DNA of 64,000 bases from Uliginosibacterium gangwonense DSM 18521 (lineage in GTDB: Bacteria; Pseudomonadota; Gammaproteobacteria; Burkholderiales; Rhodocyclaceae): contig NZ_KB892863.1 in assembly GCF_000373965.1 (NCBI RefSeq), forward strand, positions 124,001 to 188,000, written 5' to 3'. Both the position numbers and the translations under genes were made by a program. The notes below the pieces were generated by a model. The model did no database searches. It saw only the letters and a program-made list of their open reading frames with translations, and had not been told where the DNA came from. Of the stretch, positions 45,978 through 54,576 are shown one piece after another. Numbering within the stretch: position 1 is the stretch's first letter; each line of letters begins with the position of its first letter.

Positions 45978-48900
45978 ATGATGAGCGAACACAGTGCGGA
46001 ACACACACTCGGTATTTCGGGGCGAATCGCACGCTATTTCCAGGCGGCTCAGATTACGCCCTTACTGGCTTTGCTCGCTGTCCTCCTGGGGCTATTTGCG
46101 GTGCTGGTCACCCCACGTGAGGAAGAGCCCCAGATCAACGTGACGATGGCCAATGTGCTCATCCCGTTTCCCGGCGCTTCTGCGCAGGATGTGGAACAGA
46201 TGGTGGCAGGGCCTGCCGAACAGGTGCTTGCCCAAATAGCCCATGTAGAACATGTGACGTCCGTTTCCCGCCCCGGCATGGCAGTGGTGACAGTGCAGTT
46301 TGAAGTGGGTGTGCCACGAACCGAAGCCTTGGTCAGCTTATACGACACGATCCATTCCAATGCTGATTGGTTACCCAGCAATCTTGGCGTCGGGCAACCC
46401 ATTATTAAACCCAAGGGGATTGATGATGTTCCCATTGTTGCCTTGACGCTGTTCTCGAAGAACGCAGAAGTCGGCAGCTTCGATCTGGAGCGCGTGGCGC
46501 ACTCGATCGAGGCCGACCTCAAGCGTGTAAAAGGTACGCGTGAAGTCACTACCCTGGGCGGCCCGAAGCGTGGCGTGCAGATCCTGCTTGATCCGGCGCG
46601 CTTGCAGTCCGCTGGCCTTACCGTAGCGGATCTACGCGTGGCGTTGCAGAGCGCCAATCTAGGGTTGCCGATTGGGGATCTGATCGTGGGCAACAAAGCC
46701 ATCAGCCTTGAGTCTGGCCCATTTTTGGACGACGCACAGGCCGTGGGAGAGCTGGTAGTTGGGGTGCATAACCGCGCGCCTGTGTTGCTTAAAGAGGTGG
46801 CAGAAGTTCGAGATGGCCCGCTGCAGCCGGAGCGCTACGTCTGGCATGGAGTCACGGGAAAAGAAGGCGGCGAATACCCAGCCGTGACCATCGCCGTGAC
46901 CAAGAAGCCCGGCCAAAATGCCGTCGACGTAGCAAACGCCATCATCCATCGTGTAGATCAGCTTAAAAACGTGGTCATTCCGGCTAATGTTGACGTGGCG
47001 GTTACACGGAATTATGGCGAAACGGCGAATGACAAAGCCTTGAAGCTCATTCAAAAGCTACTGTTTGCTACGACCGCCGTGGTCGCCTTGGTGTTCTTTG
47101 CGTTAGGTCGGCGTGAAGCGGCGATTGTTGGCACAGCCGTGGTTCTCACGTTGATGGCGACGCTGTTTGCGTCCTGGGCCTGGGGCTTTACCTTGAATCG
47201 CGTCTCGTTATTTGCGCTGATATTTTCAATTGGCATCCTTGTTGATGATGCCATCGTAGTCGTTGAAAATATTCACCGCCACAAGGTGTTGCATCCAGAA
47301 AAGTCACTCACAGAATTGATTCCTGGGGCTGTGGACGAGGTCGGCGGCCCCACCATTTTGGCGACCCTGACCGTGATTGCGGCCTTGTTGCCGATGGCTT
47401 TCGTCTCTGGCCTGATGGGGCCCTATATGAGTCCGATTCCCATCAATGCCAGCATGGGGATGGTGCTTTCGCTGGGGATTGCTTTCGCCGTAACGCCCTG
47501 GCTGGCACGTCTGTGGCTCAAAGATACTGTACATCCAGAGGAAACAACGCCTGGCGTGGGTGGGCGACTCAATCGTATCGCGCATCGTGTATTTCCTCCC
47601 TTTCTTGATGAAAAGCGCGGTAGCAGAAACCGTCTGAAACTGTGGCTGGGGGTCTTGCTATTGATCCTGTTTTCAGTCCTTTTGCCCATGGCAAAGCTGG
47701 TGGTGCTGAAAATGCTGCCATTTGACAACAAATCTGAATTCCAGGTGGTGGTCGATATGCCCGCCGATTCTCCTCTGGAAAACACTGCTGCCGTATTGCA
47801 TGAGATGAGTGCTTACCTCTCTACCGTGCCGGAAGTTGTCAATTACCAAGCCTATGCGGGCCTGTCCGCCCCCATCAATTTCAACGGATTGGTGCGTCAA
47901 TACTACATGCGCGCAGGGCGGGAATTAGGCGACATCCAGGTTAATCTGGTCGACAAACATCATCGTAGCGACCAAAGCCACGTAATTGCTATGCGTGTTC
48001 GGCCTGCCTTGCAAAAGATTGCCGCACAGTACAATGCGCGTGTCAAAGTTGTGGAAGTTCCGCCTGGCCCGCCTGTGCTCTCACCCATCGTGGCAGAAGT
48101 GTATGGGCCAGAAACTTCGGGGCGGCAGACACTTGCCCATGCAATTCGCAAAGTATTCAGCCAGACAGCGAACATTGTTGATGTGGATGACACCACTCTC
48201 GCCAGTTCCGCTAAACAGGTACTCGTGGTTGATCGAACAAAGGCTGCACTGCTCGGCATTCCCCAACACGCCATTGTGACGACACTGGCAACTGGCATGG
48301 GAGGAGAAGCCGTCACCTATCTGCATGACGCCAGCAAATACCCGGCGGCAAACCTGTTGCGTCTGCCTGCGGCGGCGCAAGGCTCGTTGGATGAAGCGCT
48401 GGCGCTCACCGTGCGTGCGGCCTCCGGGCAACTTGTACCGTTGCGCGAACTGGTTACCCTGACCAATACCACTATCGATCAACCCATTTATCACAAGGAT
48501 TTGTTACCCGTCATTTATGTGGTGGGCGATATGGCGGGGCAACTCGACAGTCCGCTCTATGGCATGTTCAGCATGCGTTCCGCCATAAAGGAATTGGCGA
48601 TTCCAGGTGGAGGAACACTTGATGAGTACTTCATCCACCAACCCGAAGACCCGTATCGAAACTATTCGATCAAGTGGGATGGCGAATGGCAGGTGACTTA
48701 CGAAACCTTCAGAGATATGGGAGCGGCTTATGCGGTAGGGCTGATCTTGATCTACCTGCTGGTGGTGGCGCAGTTCGGCTCATACCTCACGCCTTTGATA
48801 ATCATGGCTCCTATCCCACTTACCATTATTGGTGTGATGCCTGGCCACGCTTTGTTGGGCGCGCAATTTACCGCCACATCCATGATCGGCATGATTGCCT

Positions 48901-49232
48901 TGGCAGGCATCATCGTGCGCAATTCTATCTTGCTCGTCGACTTCATCAATCTACAGGTAGCAGCAGGCGTTGAGTTCCGTGAGGCGGTGATCCATTCGGC
49001 TGCAACGCGTGCCCAGCCCATTATTCTGACGGGGCTGGCGGCAATGATTGGAGCATTGTTCATTTTGGACGACCCCATATTCAATGGTCTGGCTATCTCA
49101 CTGATTTTTGGCATTCTTGTGTCAACCTTGCTGACTTTGGTTGTGATCCCCTTGCTCTATTACGCAGCATACAGCAAGAAATTCAAATCCTCGACGGAAG
49201 GTGATACTGCGTCTATTCCCCCTAACCCTTGA
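45978..49232 (+). CDS. RND efflux inner-membrane pump (AcrB family)
   Basis: A 1084-residue proton-driven transporter with twelve expected helices and two large periplasmic loops. The first helix is followed by VTPREEEPQINV. TM4 carries the proton-relay aspartates in FSIGILVDDAIVVVENI. The C-terminal repeat has LAGIIVRNSILLVDFIN and LTGLAAMIGALFIL. Sequence style is closer to the broadly distributed HAE/heavy-metal-like environmental RND pumps than to AcrB proper, so the substrate is open. Adjacent ATGs at 45978 and 45981 follow GGCAGGA. The next small gene begins 15 bases downstream. Confidence 0.92.
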   Translation: MMSEHSAEHTLGISGRIARYFQAAQITPLLALLAVLLGLFAVLVTPREEEPQINVTMANVLIPFPGASAQDVEQMVAGPAEQVLAQIAHVEHVTSVSRPGMAVVTVQFEVGVPRTEALVSLYDTIHSNADWLPSNLGVGQPIIKPKGIDDVPIVALTLFSKNAEVGSFDLERVAHSIEADLKRVKGTREVTTLGGPKRGVQILLDPARLQSAGLTVADLRVALQSANLGLPIGDLIVGNKAISLESGPFLDDAQAVGELVVGVHNRAPVLLKEVAEVRDGPLQPERYVWHGVTGKEGGEYPAVTIAVTKKPGQNAVDVANAIIHRVDQLKNVVIPANVDVAVTRNYGETANDKALKLIQKLLFATTAVVALVFFALGRREAAIVGTAVVLTLMATLFASWAWGFTLNRVSLFALIFSIGILVDDAIVVVENIHRHKVLHPEKSLTELIPGAVDEVGGPTILATLTVIAALLPMAFVSGLMGPYMSPIPINASMGMVLSLGIAFAVTPWLARLWLKDTVHPEETTPGVGGRLNRIAHRVFPPFLDEKRGSRNRLKLWLGVLLLILFSVLLPMAKLVVLKMLPFDNKSEFQVVVDMPADSPLENTAAVLHEMSAYLSTVPEVVNYQAYAGLSAPINFNGLVRQYYMRAGRELGDIQVNLVDKHHRSDQSHVIAMRVRPALQKIAAQYNARVKVVEVPPGPPVLSPIVAEVYGPETSGRQTLAHAIRKVFSQTANIVDVDDTTLASSAKQVLVVDRTKAALLGIPQHAIVTTLATGMGGEAVTYLHDASKYPAANLLRLPAAAQGSLDEALALTVRAASGQLVPLRELVTLTNTTIDQPIYHKDLLPVIYVVGDMAGQLDSPLYGMFSMRSAIKELAIPGGGTLDEYFIHQPEDPYRNYSIKWDGEWQVTYETFRDMGAAYAVGLILIYLLVVAQFGSYLTPLIIMAPIPLTIIGVMPGHALLGAQFTATSMIGMIALAGIIVRNSILLVDFINLQVAAGVEFREAVIHSAATRAQPIILTGLAAMIGALFILDDPIFNGLAISLIFGILVSTLLTLVVIPLLYYAAYSKKFKSSTEGDTASIPPNP

Positions 49233-49246
49233 TAAAGAGGAACATC

Positions 49247-49456
49247 ATGAGTTCATGGCAGATTGTGCGTATTGTGGCAGGTAGTTTCATCTTGATTTCG
49301 TTGGCACTAGGTGCGCAGGCGAGCCCCGTCTTTCACAATGCAAATTGGCTGTGGGTGACCGCTTTTGTGGGCGCGAACTTGCTGCAAAGTGGCGTGACCA
49401 AATGGTGCTTGATGGAAGTGATTTTACGTAAGTTGGGTGTGAAGCAAGGGTGTTGA
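49247..49456 (+). CDS. DUF2892 small membrane protein
   Basis: A 69-residue protein with two membrane helices: IVRIVAGSFILISLALG and WLWVTAFVGANLLQSGVTKWC. This is the YgaP-type membrane tail (DUF2892), with the ending CLMEVILRKLGVKQ. In relatives it is fused to or encoded beside rhodanese or efflux genes. Its job is unknown. AAAGAGG precedes the ATG. It is the third gene of the RND operon, 14 bases after the pump stop. Confidence 0.85.
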   Translation: MSSWQIVRIVAGSFILISLALGAQASPVFHNANWLWVTAFVGANLLQSGVTKWCLMEVILRKLGVKQGC

Positions 49457-49616
49457 TTGCCTGATGGTTGACGTTGTTGATATGGGCAACCAAAAGCGGT
49501 AAAAGGCGCACGCATTGTGGAAGCCTAGCGTTCGCGCTGGCGCTACGGAAAACTCTTTGGCACCTCACGCCACTTCATACTAAACTCCTGTAGTTGGCTT
49601 GTTTTGATTGTTTGTT

Positions 49617-50611
49617 ATGAGTGATGACATTCTTTCATTCCTGATTATTGTGCCTGATGGCGGTATGCTGTTTGAAGCTGCCGGTGTTGCCGACATCCTG
49701 ATGCGTGCCAATCGCCTGAACACTGGCGTGCCCGCGACGGCGCGTTATGAGGTCAGAATCGCAGCGAGCCACCCGCACCGCATGGTACGTGGGCAATCGG
49801 GGCTCAATCTCGTTGCCGATCATGCGCTGGAGGAGCTTGATCCCGAACTGCCGCGCGACACGATCATGATCACCGGCCGGGGGACTTCCGAATTGGAGGG
49901 GCGTTTCGTCTCCGACTGGGTGCGTCAGGCCGCACCGCACGCCAGGAGAACAGTCTCGGTATGTGGGGGCGCGTTGCTCTTTTGGCGCAGGCGGGTCTTC
50001 TGGATGGACGCCGTGCCACCACGCACTGGCGCTTGCTGGATACGCTGCAAAATGACTATCCGGCGATTCAGGTTGAGCGTGGGCCGATCTATGTGCAGGA
50101 TGGCGCAATCTGGACCTCTGCGGGGGTCACGGCGGGATTTGACCTCACCCTGGCGCTGGTGGAGGCTGATATGGGCTTCACGCTGGCGCGAGATGTGGCA
50201 CAGGATCTCGTAATGTATCTGCGTCGCCCGGGCGGGCAGTCGCAGTTCAGTCGTTACCTGCTGAACCAGGCACGAACTCCAGGCCCGATCAGGGACTTAC
50301 AAACGTGGATACTGGAAAACCTTGCACAAGATCTCTCGGTTGAGGCGCTCGCCGAGCGGGTTGCAATGAGTCCGCGCAATTTCACCCGCGTCTTCACGCG
50401 GGAAACGGGTGCACCGCCAGCCAAATTCGTCGAGGAAGTTCGCCTGGATGCCGCACGGCAGCGACTGGAGCAGGGAGACGAGGGAGTTGAGCAGATCGCA
50501 CTCATCACCGGCTTTGGTAATGGGCTGAACCTGCGTCGCGTCTTTGAGCGCACTCTTCAGATCACACCCTCTGAATACCGCAAGCGCTTTGCTGCAAGTG
50601 AGATGGCGTAA
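49617..50611 (+). pseudogene. GlxA-type AraC-family regulator interrupted by a frameshift
   Basis: The first frame (from the ATG at 49617) encodes a DJ-1/PfpI-like domain up to VSVCGGAL near 49975. The -1 frame then continues with LLAQAGLLDGRRATTHWRLLDTLQ and a full AraC double helix-turn-helix (LSVEALAERVAMSPRNFTRVF, IALITGFGNGLNLRRVFERTLQITPSEYRKRF). Eleven bases lie between the CGGA and AQAG codons where nine are expected, so about two extra bases, probably TT in the TTTT at 49978-49981, broke the gene. It would be a normal 330-residue regulator if repaired. Decay, sequencing error or slippage are all possible. Confidence 0.85.
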
Positions 50612-50689
50612 TTTGATTGTTTGTTGTCGTTTACGCCGTTTGTGTGCTGTCGTACTGTTCTTCCGAGGTCAACAACGGAGGAATAGATC

Positions 50690-51700
50690 ATGGTGAAAAT
50701 AGGCATCAACGGATTTGGCAGAATCGGGCGGAATGTCTTGCGTGCTGCATTAGGACGCAACGATTTCCAGATTGTGGCGATCAACGATCTGACCGACGCC
50801 AAAACCCTTGCCCACTTGCTCAAGCACGATTCCATTCTTGGCGCGCTTCCTACCAGCGTGGAAACCCGCGACAAGCAACTGGTGGTTGGTGGGAATGCGA
50901 TTCGCGTATATGCAGAGCGCGATCCAGGCGCGATACCCTGGCATGAAACAGGTGTTGAAATTGTGATTGAAGCCACCGGTTTCTTTACTGATAAGCGCCA
51001 AGCCGAAACGCATATCACCCAGGGCGGTGCAAAGCGGGTCATCATTTCGGCACCAGGGAAGAACGAAGACCTGACGGTTGTTTTGGGTGTTAATGACTGT
51101 CTGTACGATCCAGCCCGTCATAAAGTGGTCAGCAATGGCAGTTGCACCACCAACGGGTTGGCGCCTGCCGCGCTTGTGTTGCACCAGCAATTCGGCATTG
51201 AGTACGGCCTGATGAATACCACTCACGCTTACACCAACAGCCAGGCCTTGCACGACCAGCCGGAGAAAGACTTGCGGGGCGCCCGAGCTGCAGCACTCTC
51301 GATAGTGCCTTATTCAAGCGGAGCAGCCAAGGCGATCGGCAAGGTCATCCCTGACTTGGATGGCCGTTTGACGGGCTATTCGCTACGAGTGCCCGTACCT
51401 GTGGTTTCGGTTGTGGATCTTTCCGTAACGCTCAAGCGTGAGGTCACCGTCGAAGAGGTCAACGCTGCTTTTCGTGCCGCAGCCGAATCCGGCCTGCTCA
51501 AAGGTATTCTTGGCTATAGTGATGAGCCGCTGGTATCCAGCGACTATCAGGGCGACCCGCGCTCTTCGATCATCGACGGTCTCTCAACGCTTGTCATCGG
51601 AGGAAAACTCGTCAAAATCCTTGCCTGGTATGACAATGAATGGGGATTCTCGAACCGACTCGTTGAACTGGCTGTGCTGATGGAGCAACGGGGACTGTAA
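50690..51700 (+). CDS. gap: Glyceraldehyde-3-phosphate dehydrogenase
   Basis: A 336-residue enzyme with NAD-binding INGFGRIGRNVLRAAL at the N-terminus, and INDLTD, whose Asp favours NAD over NADP. The catalytic loop SNGSCTTNG lies near residue 151, with Gly where SNASCTTN is usual. The end is WYDNEWGFSNRLVELAVLM. It interconverts GAP and 1,3-bisphosphoglycerate. AGGAGG-like GGAGGAA precedes the ATG. A hairpin follows the stop. It is not in a glycolytic cluster here; relatives include erythrose-4-P dehydrogenases, but length and motifs fit gap. Confidence 0.93.
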   Translation: MVKIGINGFGRIGRNVLRAALGRNDFQIVAINDLTDAKTLAHLLKHDSILGALPTSVETRDKQLVVGGNAIRVYAERDPGAIPWHETGVEIVIEATGFFTDKRQAETHITQGGAKRVIISAPGKNEDLTVVLGVNDCLYDPARHKVVSNGSCTTNGLAPAALVLHQQFGIEYGLMNTTHAYTNSQALHDQPEKDLRGARAAALSIVPYSSGAAKAIGKVIPDLDGRLTGYSLRVPVPVVSVVDLSVTLKREVTVEEVNAAFRAAAESGLLKGILGYSDEPLVSSDYQGDPRSSIIDGLSTLVIGGKLVKILAWYDNEWGFSNRLVELAVLMEQRGL

Positions 51701-51722
51701 GCATTTTACGCGGCGCATGGGT

Positions 51723-51760
51723 GGCAAGCCGAACGCATCAACTGGCGTCCGGCTTGCTGC
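51723..51760. terminator. Hairpin between gap and hflX
   Basis: GCAAGCCG and CGGCTTGC flank a second stem ACGC/GCGT. It lies between the convergent gap and hflX stops. There is no long T-run on either strand, so it may be a weak bidirectional terminator. Confidence 0.6.
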
Positions 51761-51773
51761 CCAGATTCCTGCT

Positions 51774-53096
51774 TTATGCCTGGGGGAATCTCTCACGCAG
51801 GCGATCTATGGTGGTCTGATCGCCGCGCACGCTGAAAAATGCTCCTGCTTCATCTGCGCGCTCGCCCAGCACTTTGCAGTTGGCATAGATGTCACTACGC
51901 ATCTGTTGGGCGGACCAGGGCAGGAAGATTTCTGCTTCGACCAGATCTTGCTGGAAGAAGGAGATGATTGCTTCGCGCAGCTTGCTGACATCCTCAGTGC
52001 GGCGGGCACTCATTACAATGCAGGAAGGGTATTTCTCGCGCAGCGTTGCTTCGCATTCCGCTTGGGCTGCCGCATCACCCACGTGATCGATTTTGTTGAA
52101 AACGCGGATACGCGGCATCTCGTTGGCATTGATTTCAGCCAACACTTCGTCGGTGACTTCCAATTGGCGCTGGAAGCCAGGATCACTGGCGTCAATCACG
52201 TGCAGCAAGAGTGCGGCATCAAGAGCTTCGTCCAGCGTGGATTTGAATGAAGCGACCAGCCCATGAGGCAGATTCTTGATGAAGCCGACCGTGTCGCTGA
52301 CTAGTACGCGGGGTACGCTTTCTGGTTGTAGCGTGCGCACGGTGGTGTCGAGCGTGGCGAAAAGCTTGTTCTCAACCAATACCTCGCTGCCAGTCAGTGC
52401 GCGCATCAAGGTTGATTTCCCCGCATTGGTGTAGCCAACCAGCGCCACGCTGGCTTGGCTCTGGCGTTCTTGCCGACGCGCACATTGGGTTTTGCGCTCC
52501 ACCTCCATGGCCGTGATTTCCAGTTGCAGCTCGGCGATACGGTCGCGGATCTTGCGCCGATCCAATTCAGTGTGCGACTCACCCGCGCCCCGGCCACCTA
52601 CGCCGCTGCGTTGCCGCCCCTGCGGCCCGGCGAGTTTTGCTGCCTCGCGCAAGCGTGGCGCCATGTACCCCAGGCGTGCGATCTCCACCTGCGCCCGTGC
52701 TGCGCGGGAGCGTGCATTGCGGTGGAAAATTTCCAAAATGACCATGGTTCGGTCCATGACCTGGCAACCGACCTCATTTTCCAGGTTGCGGGCCTGAGAG
52801 GGAGAAATCTCGTGATCGACGAACAGCGCCTGAATTTCATCGTCCTCGCTGCCGCCTGGAGCTGCCCCGCCACTTACGAAGTCGTGGATCTCCTGGCGCT
52901 TACCCACCCCCAGATAACCTGTGGTATCGAACCCGGCGCGTTTCTGGATGAAGGTCTGTACAACCCGAAACCCTAGTGTTTTAGCCAGTTCTCGAAGTTC
53001 TGTGATCGACGCCTCGAATTCAATATCGTTGACTGTGGGTAATTGCACCGCCGCAACGATGGCATACCGTGGTTTGTCCTTGACTTCGCTTTGCAT
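51774..53096 (-). CDS. hflX: Ribosome-rescue GTPase HflX
   Basis: A 440-residue protein. The N-terminal HflX domain has KRAGFDTTGYLGVGKRQEI and ALFVDHEISPSQARNLENEVGCQVMDRTMVILEIF. A glycine-rich GVGGRGAGESHTELDRRKI linker precedes the coiled coil. The G domain has G1 LVGYTNAGKSTLM, G3 DTVGFIKNLP, and G4 NKID. The C-terminal domain is complete. It splits stalled ribosomes under heat stress. In many proteobacteria it follows hfq; here it stands alone after gap, convergent. Confidence 0.96.
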   Translation of the reverse strand: MQSEVKDKPRYAIVAAVQLPTVNDIEFEASITELRELAKTLGFRVVQTFIQKRAGFDTTGYLGVGKRQEIHDFVSGGAAPGGSEDDEIQALFVDHEISPSQARNLENEVGCQVMDRTMVILEIFHRNARSRAARAQVEIARLGYMAPRLREAAKLAGPQGRQRSGVGGRGAGESHTELDRRKIRDRIAELQLEITAMEVERKTQCARRQERQSQASVALVGYTNAGKSTLMRALTGSEVLVENKLFATLDTTVRTLQPESVPRVLVSDTVGFIKNLPHGLVASFKSTLDEALDAALLLHVIDASDPGFQRQLEVTDEVLAEINANEMPRIRVFNKIDHVGDAAAQAECEATLREKYPSCIVMSARRTEDVSKLREAIISFFQQDLVEAEIFLPWSAQQMRSDIYANCKVLGERADEAGAFFSVRGDQTTIDRLRERFPQA

Positions 53097-53644
53097 TCAG
53101 GATTGGGGGCTTTAAGAGTAAAGGCGAATAATAACCGTTAATTGCGCTGCTTGCTGCTTCAATGTACAAGGCGAAGCAATGATTTGCGCTGTGCGGTAGT
53201 GAAGACCGGTGAGTTGGGTACGGCGCAAGCGCTGCTTTTCTGAGCTGCCTGCGCAGCTGTCAAGTCCGCCCGTATGCCAATCGTTTTCGTCTTGAGCGCG
53301 TAGCAGGTTATGCCTGATCGTGTTTGTGGGGATCGCGCCATGGGTGTTGAATTGACTGACATCATCCACAATCCAGAGCCGCGCACCGTGATCCAGACCA
53401 CGAATTATGAGCAGAACTCCCAAATCCGCGTATCTCACGGGTTCGGCCACACGCGTGGGTTGGAGTCTTATGTTCAAAGCCATTTACGGCCTTCCGCAAC
53501 GAAACCTACCCTTACGACCGTATCTGCATCGAATGCCGTACTTGCTACTGTAGTTTTGTGTTTTGGAGGATTACACTCGAAATTGAAACAGTTCAGGGAC
53601 GTGGCTAGCCGCTGAAGCCTAGTGCTACAAAGGAAAACCAAGGC
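53097..53644. other. 548-bp spacer upstream of the binding-protein/phosphorelay genes
   Basis: Both strands hold frames of 80-123 codons, but none has coding character or a good start. The sequence has no obvious terminator. It probably contains the promoters of hflX (left) and of the 53645 operon (right); I see no strong consensus promoter. Confidence 0.35.
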
Positions 53645-54547
53645 ATGAACACCCAATCGCTTACGCATCGCCCTACCTTGCACCCTTTATCCTCCTTATG
53701 GTTTGTGGTCGTAGCAATTCTTTGGCTAAGCTTATTTGCTCCGCCCACATCGGCTGCGGGTCATGAAACAACTTTGCAGTATTTCCCTTCCGGGCCGATT
53801 TATGAGTACCGCTGGAAGCTTCTTGAGCTTGCACTGTCGCACACACGGGCTACGGATGGTCCGGTCCACCTTGTTCCGTATGCGGATGAGATCACCCAGA
53901 ACCGTGGCATGGAGTTGCTCCAGTCAGGGCGAATCAATGTCATCGCGCTGGGTACCAATGCTGAACGTGAATCCCTCATGCTGCCGATAAAGATCGATAT
54001 CTTGCGTGGCATCGTGGGTTTTCGTCTGCTCGTAATTCGTGCCATTGATCAACCTCGCATCGCCCGCATGGATGAACAGGCGCTTCGCAAGCAATTGACA
54101 TTCGGCCTCAACAGTCAGTGGGCCGATCTGCCCATCATGCAGGCGAGTGGATTTACGGTGGTGACTTCTACCAACTATGAAAATCTTTTTGGCATGCTGG
54201 CAGGAGGCCGCTTCGACGCCTTTCCACGCGGATTGAATGAAGCTGCCCGTGAGCTTGATGAGCGTAAAAGCCGGTATCCTCAACTTGTCGTTGAGCAAAG
54301 CAAAGCGCTGTTTTTCCCTTACCCAGTGTACTTTTGGGTCAACAAGGAAGACGCTGCGCTGGCCCGACGAATCGAACGCGGACTTAATCTCTCGTTGGCA
54401 GATGGCTCTTTTCGCAAGCTGTTTGAGACATATCATTCAAACGAGATTGCAGCGCTTGCCAAAGAACATCGGCAGGTTATCCGCCTTGCCAACCCGGTTC
54501 TGCCACCCAAAACACCGGAGTCGGATACCAGTTGGTGGTGGAAATAA
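53645..54547 (+). CDS. Periplasmic substrate-binding-like protein (SBP_bac_3 type)
   Basis: A 300-residue protein with an N-terminal signal (WFVVVAILWLSLFAPPTSAAG). The mature part has the bilobed amino-acid-binding look: LLELALSHT, YADEITQNRGMELLQSGRINVI, GFRLLVIR, ADLPIMQASGFTVVTSTNYENLFGMLAGGRFDAFPRGLNEA and YPVYFWVNKEDAALARRIERGL. There is no permease gene. It lies 29 bases before a membrane hybrid kinase, so it is probably the sensory binding protein for it. Translated with the kinase as one operon. Confidence 0.85.
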   Translation: MNTQSLTHRPTLHPLSSLWFVVVAILWLSLFAPPTSAAGHETTLQYFPSGPIYEYRWKLLELALSHTRATDGPVHLVPYADEITQNRGMELLQSGRINVIALGTNAERESLMLPIKIDILRGIVGFRLLVIRAIDQPRIARMDEQALRKQLTFGLNSQWADLPIMQASGFTVVTSTNYENLFGMLAGGRFDAFPRGLNEAARELDERKSRYPQLVVEQSKALFFPYPVYFWVNKEDAALARRIERGLNLSLADGSFRKLFETYHSNEIAALAKEHRQVIRLANPVLPPKTPESDTSWWWK

Positions 54548-54576
54548 TATCCAAACATGTGGTTGGAGTAATCTGA

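Noticed and set aside
53112-53483. A 123-codon minus-strand frame in the hflX upstream spacer
   Set aside because: No start signal, no recognised motif, and overlapping frames of similar length on the other strand make it likely to be chance.
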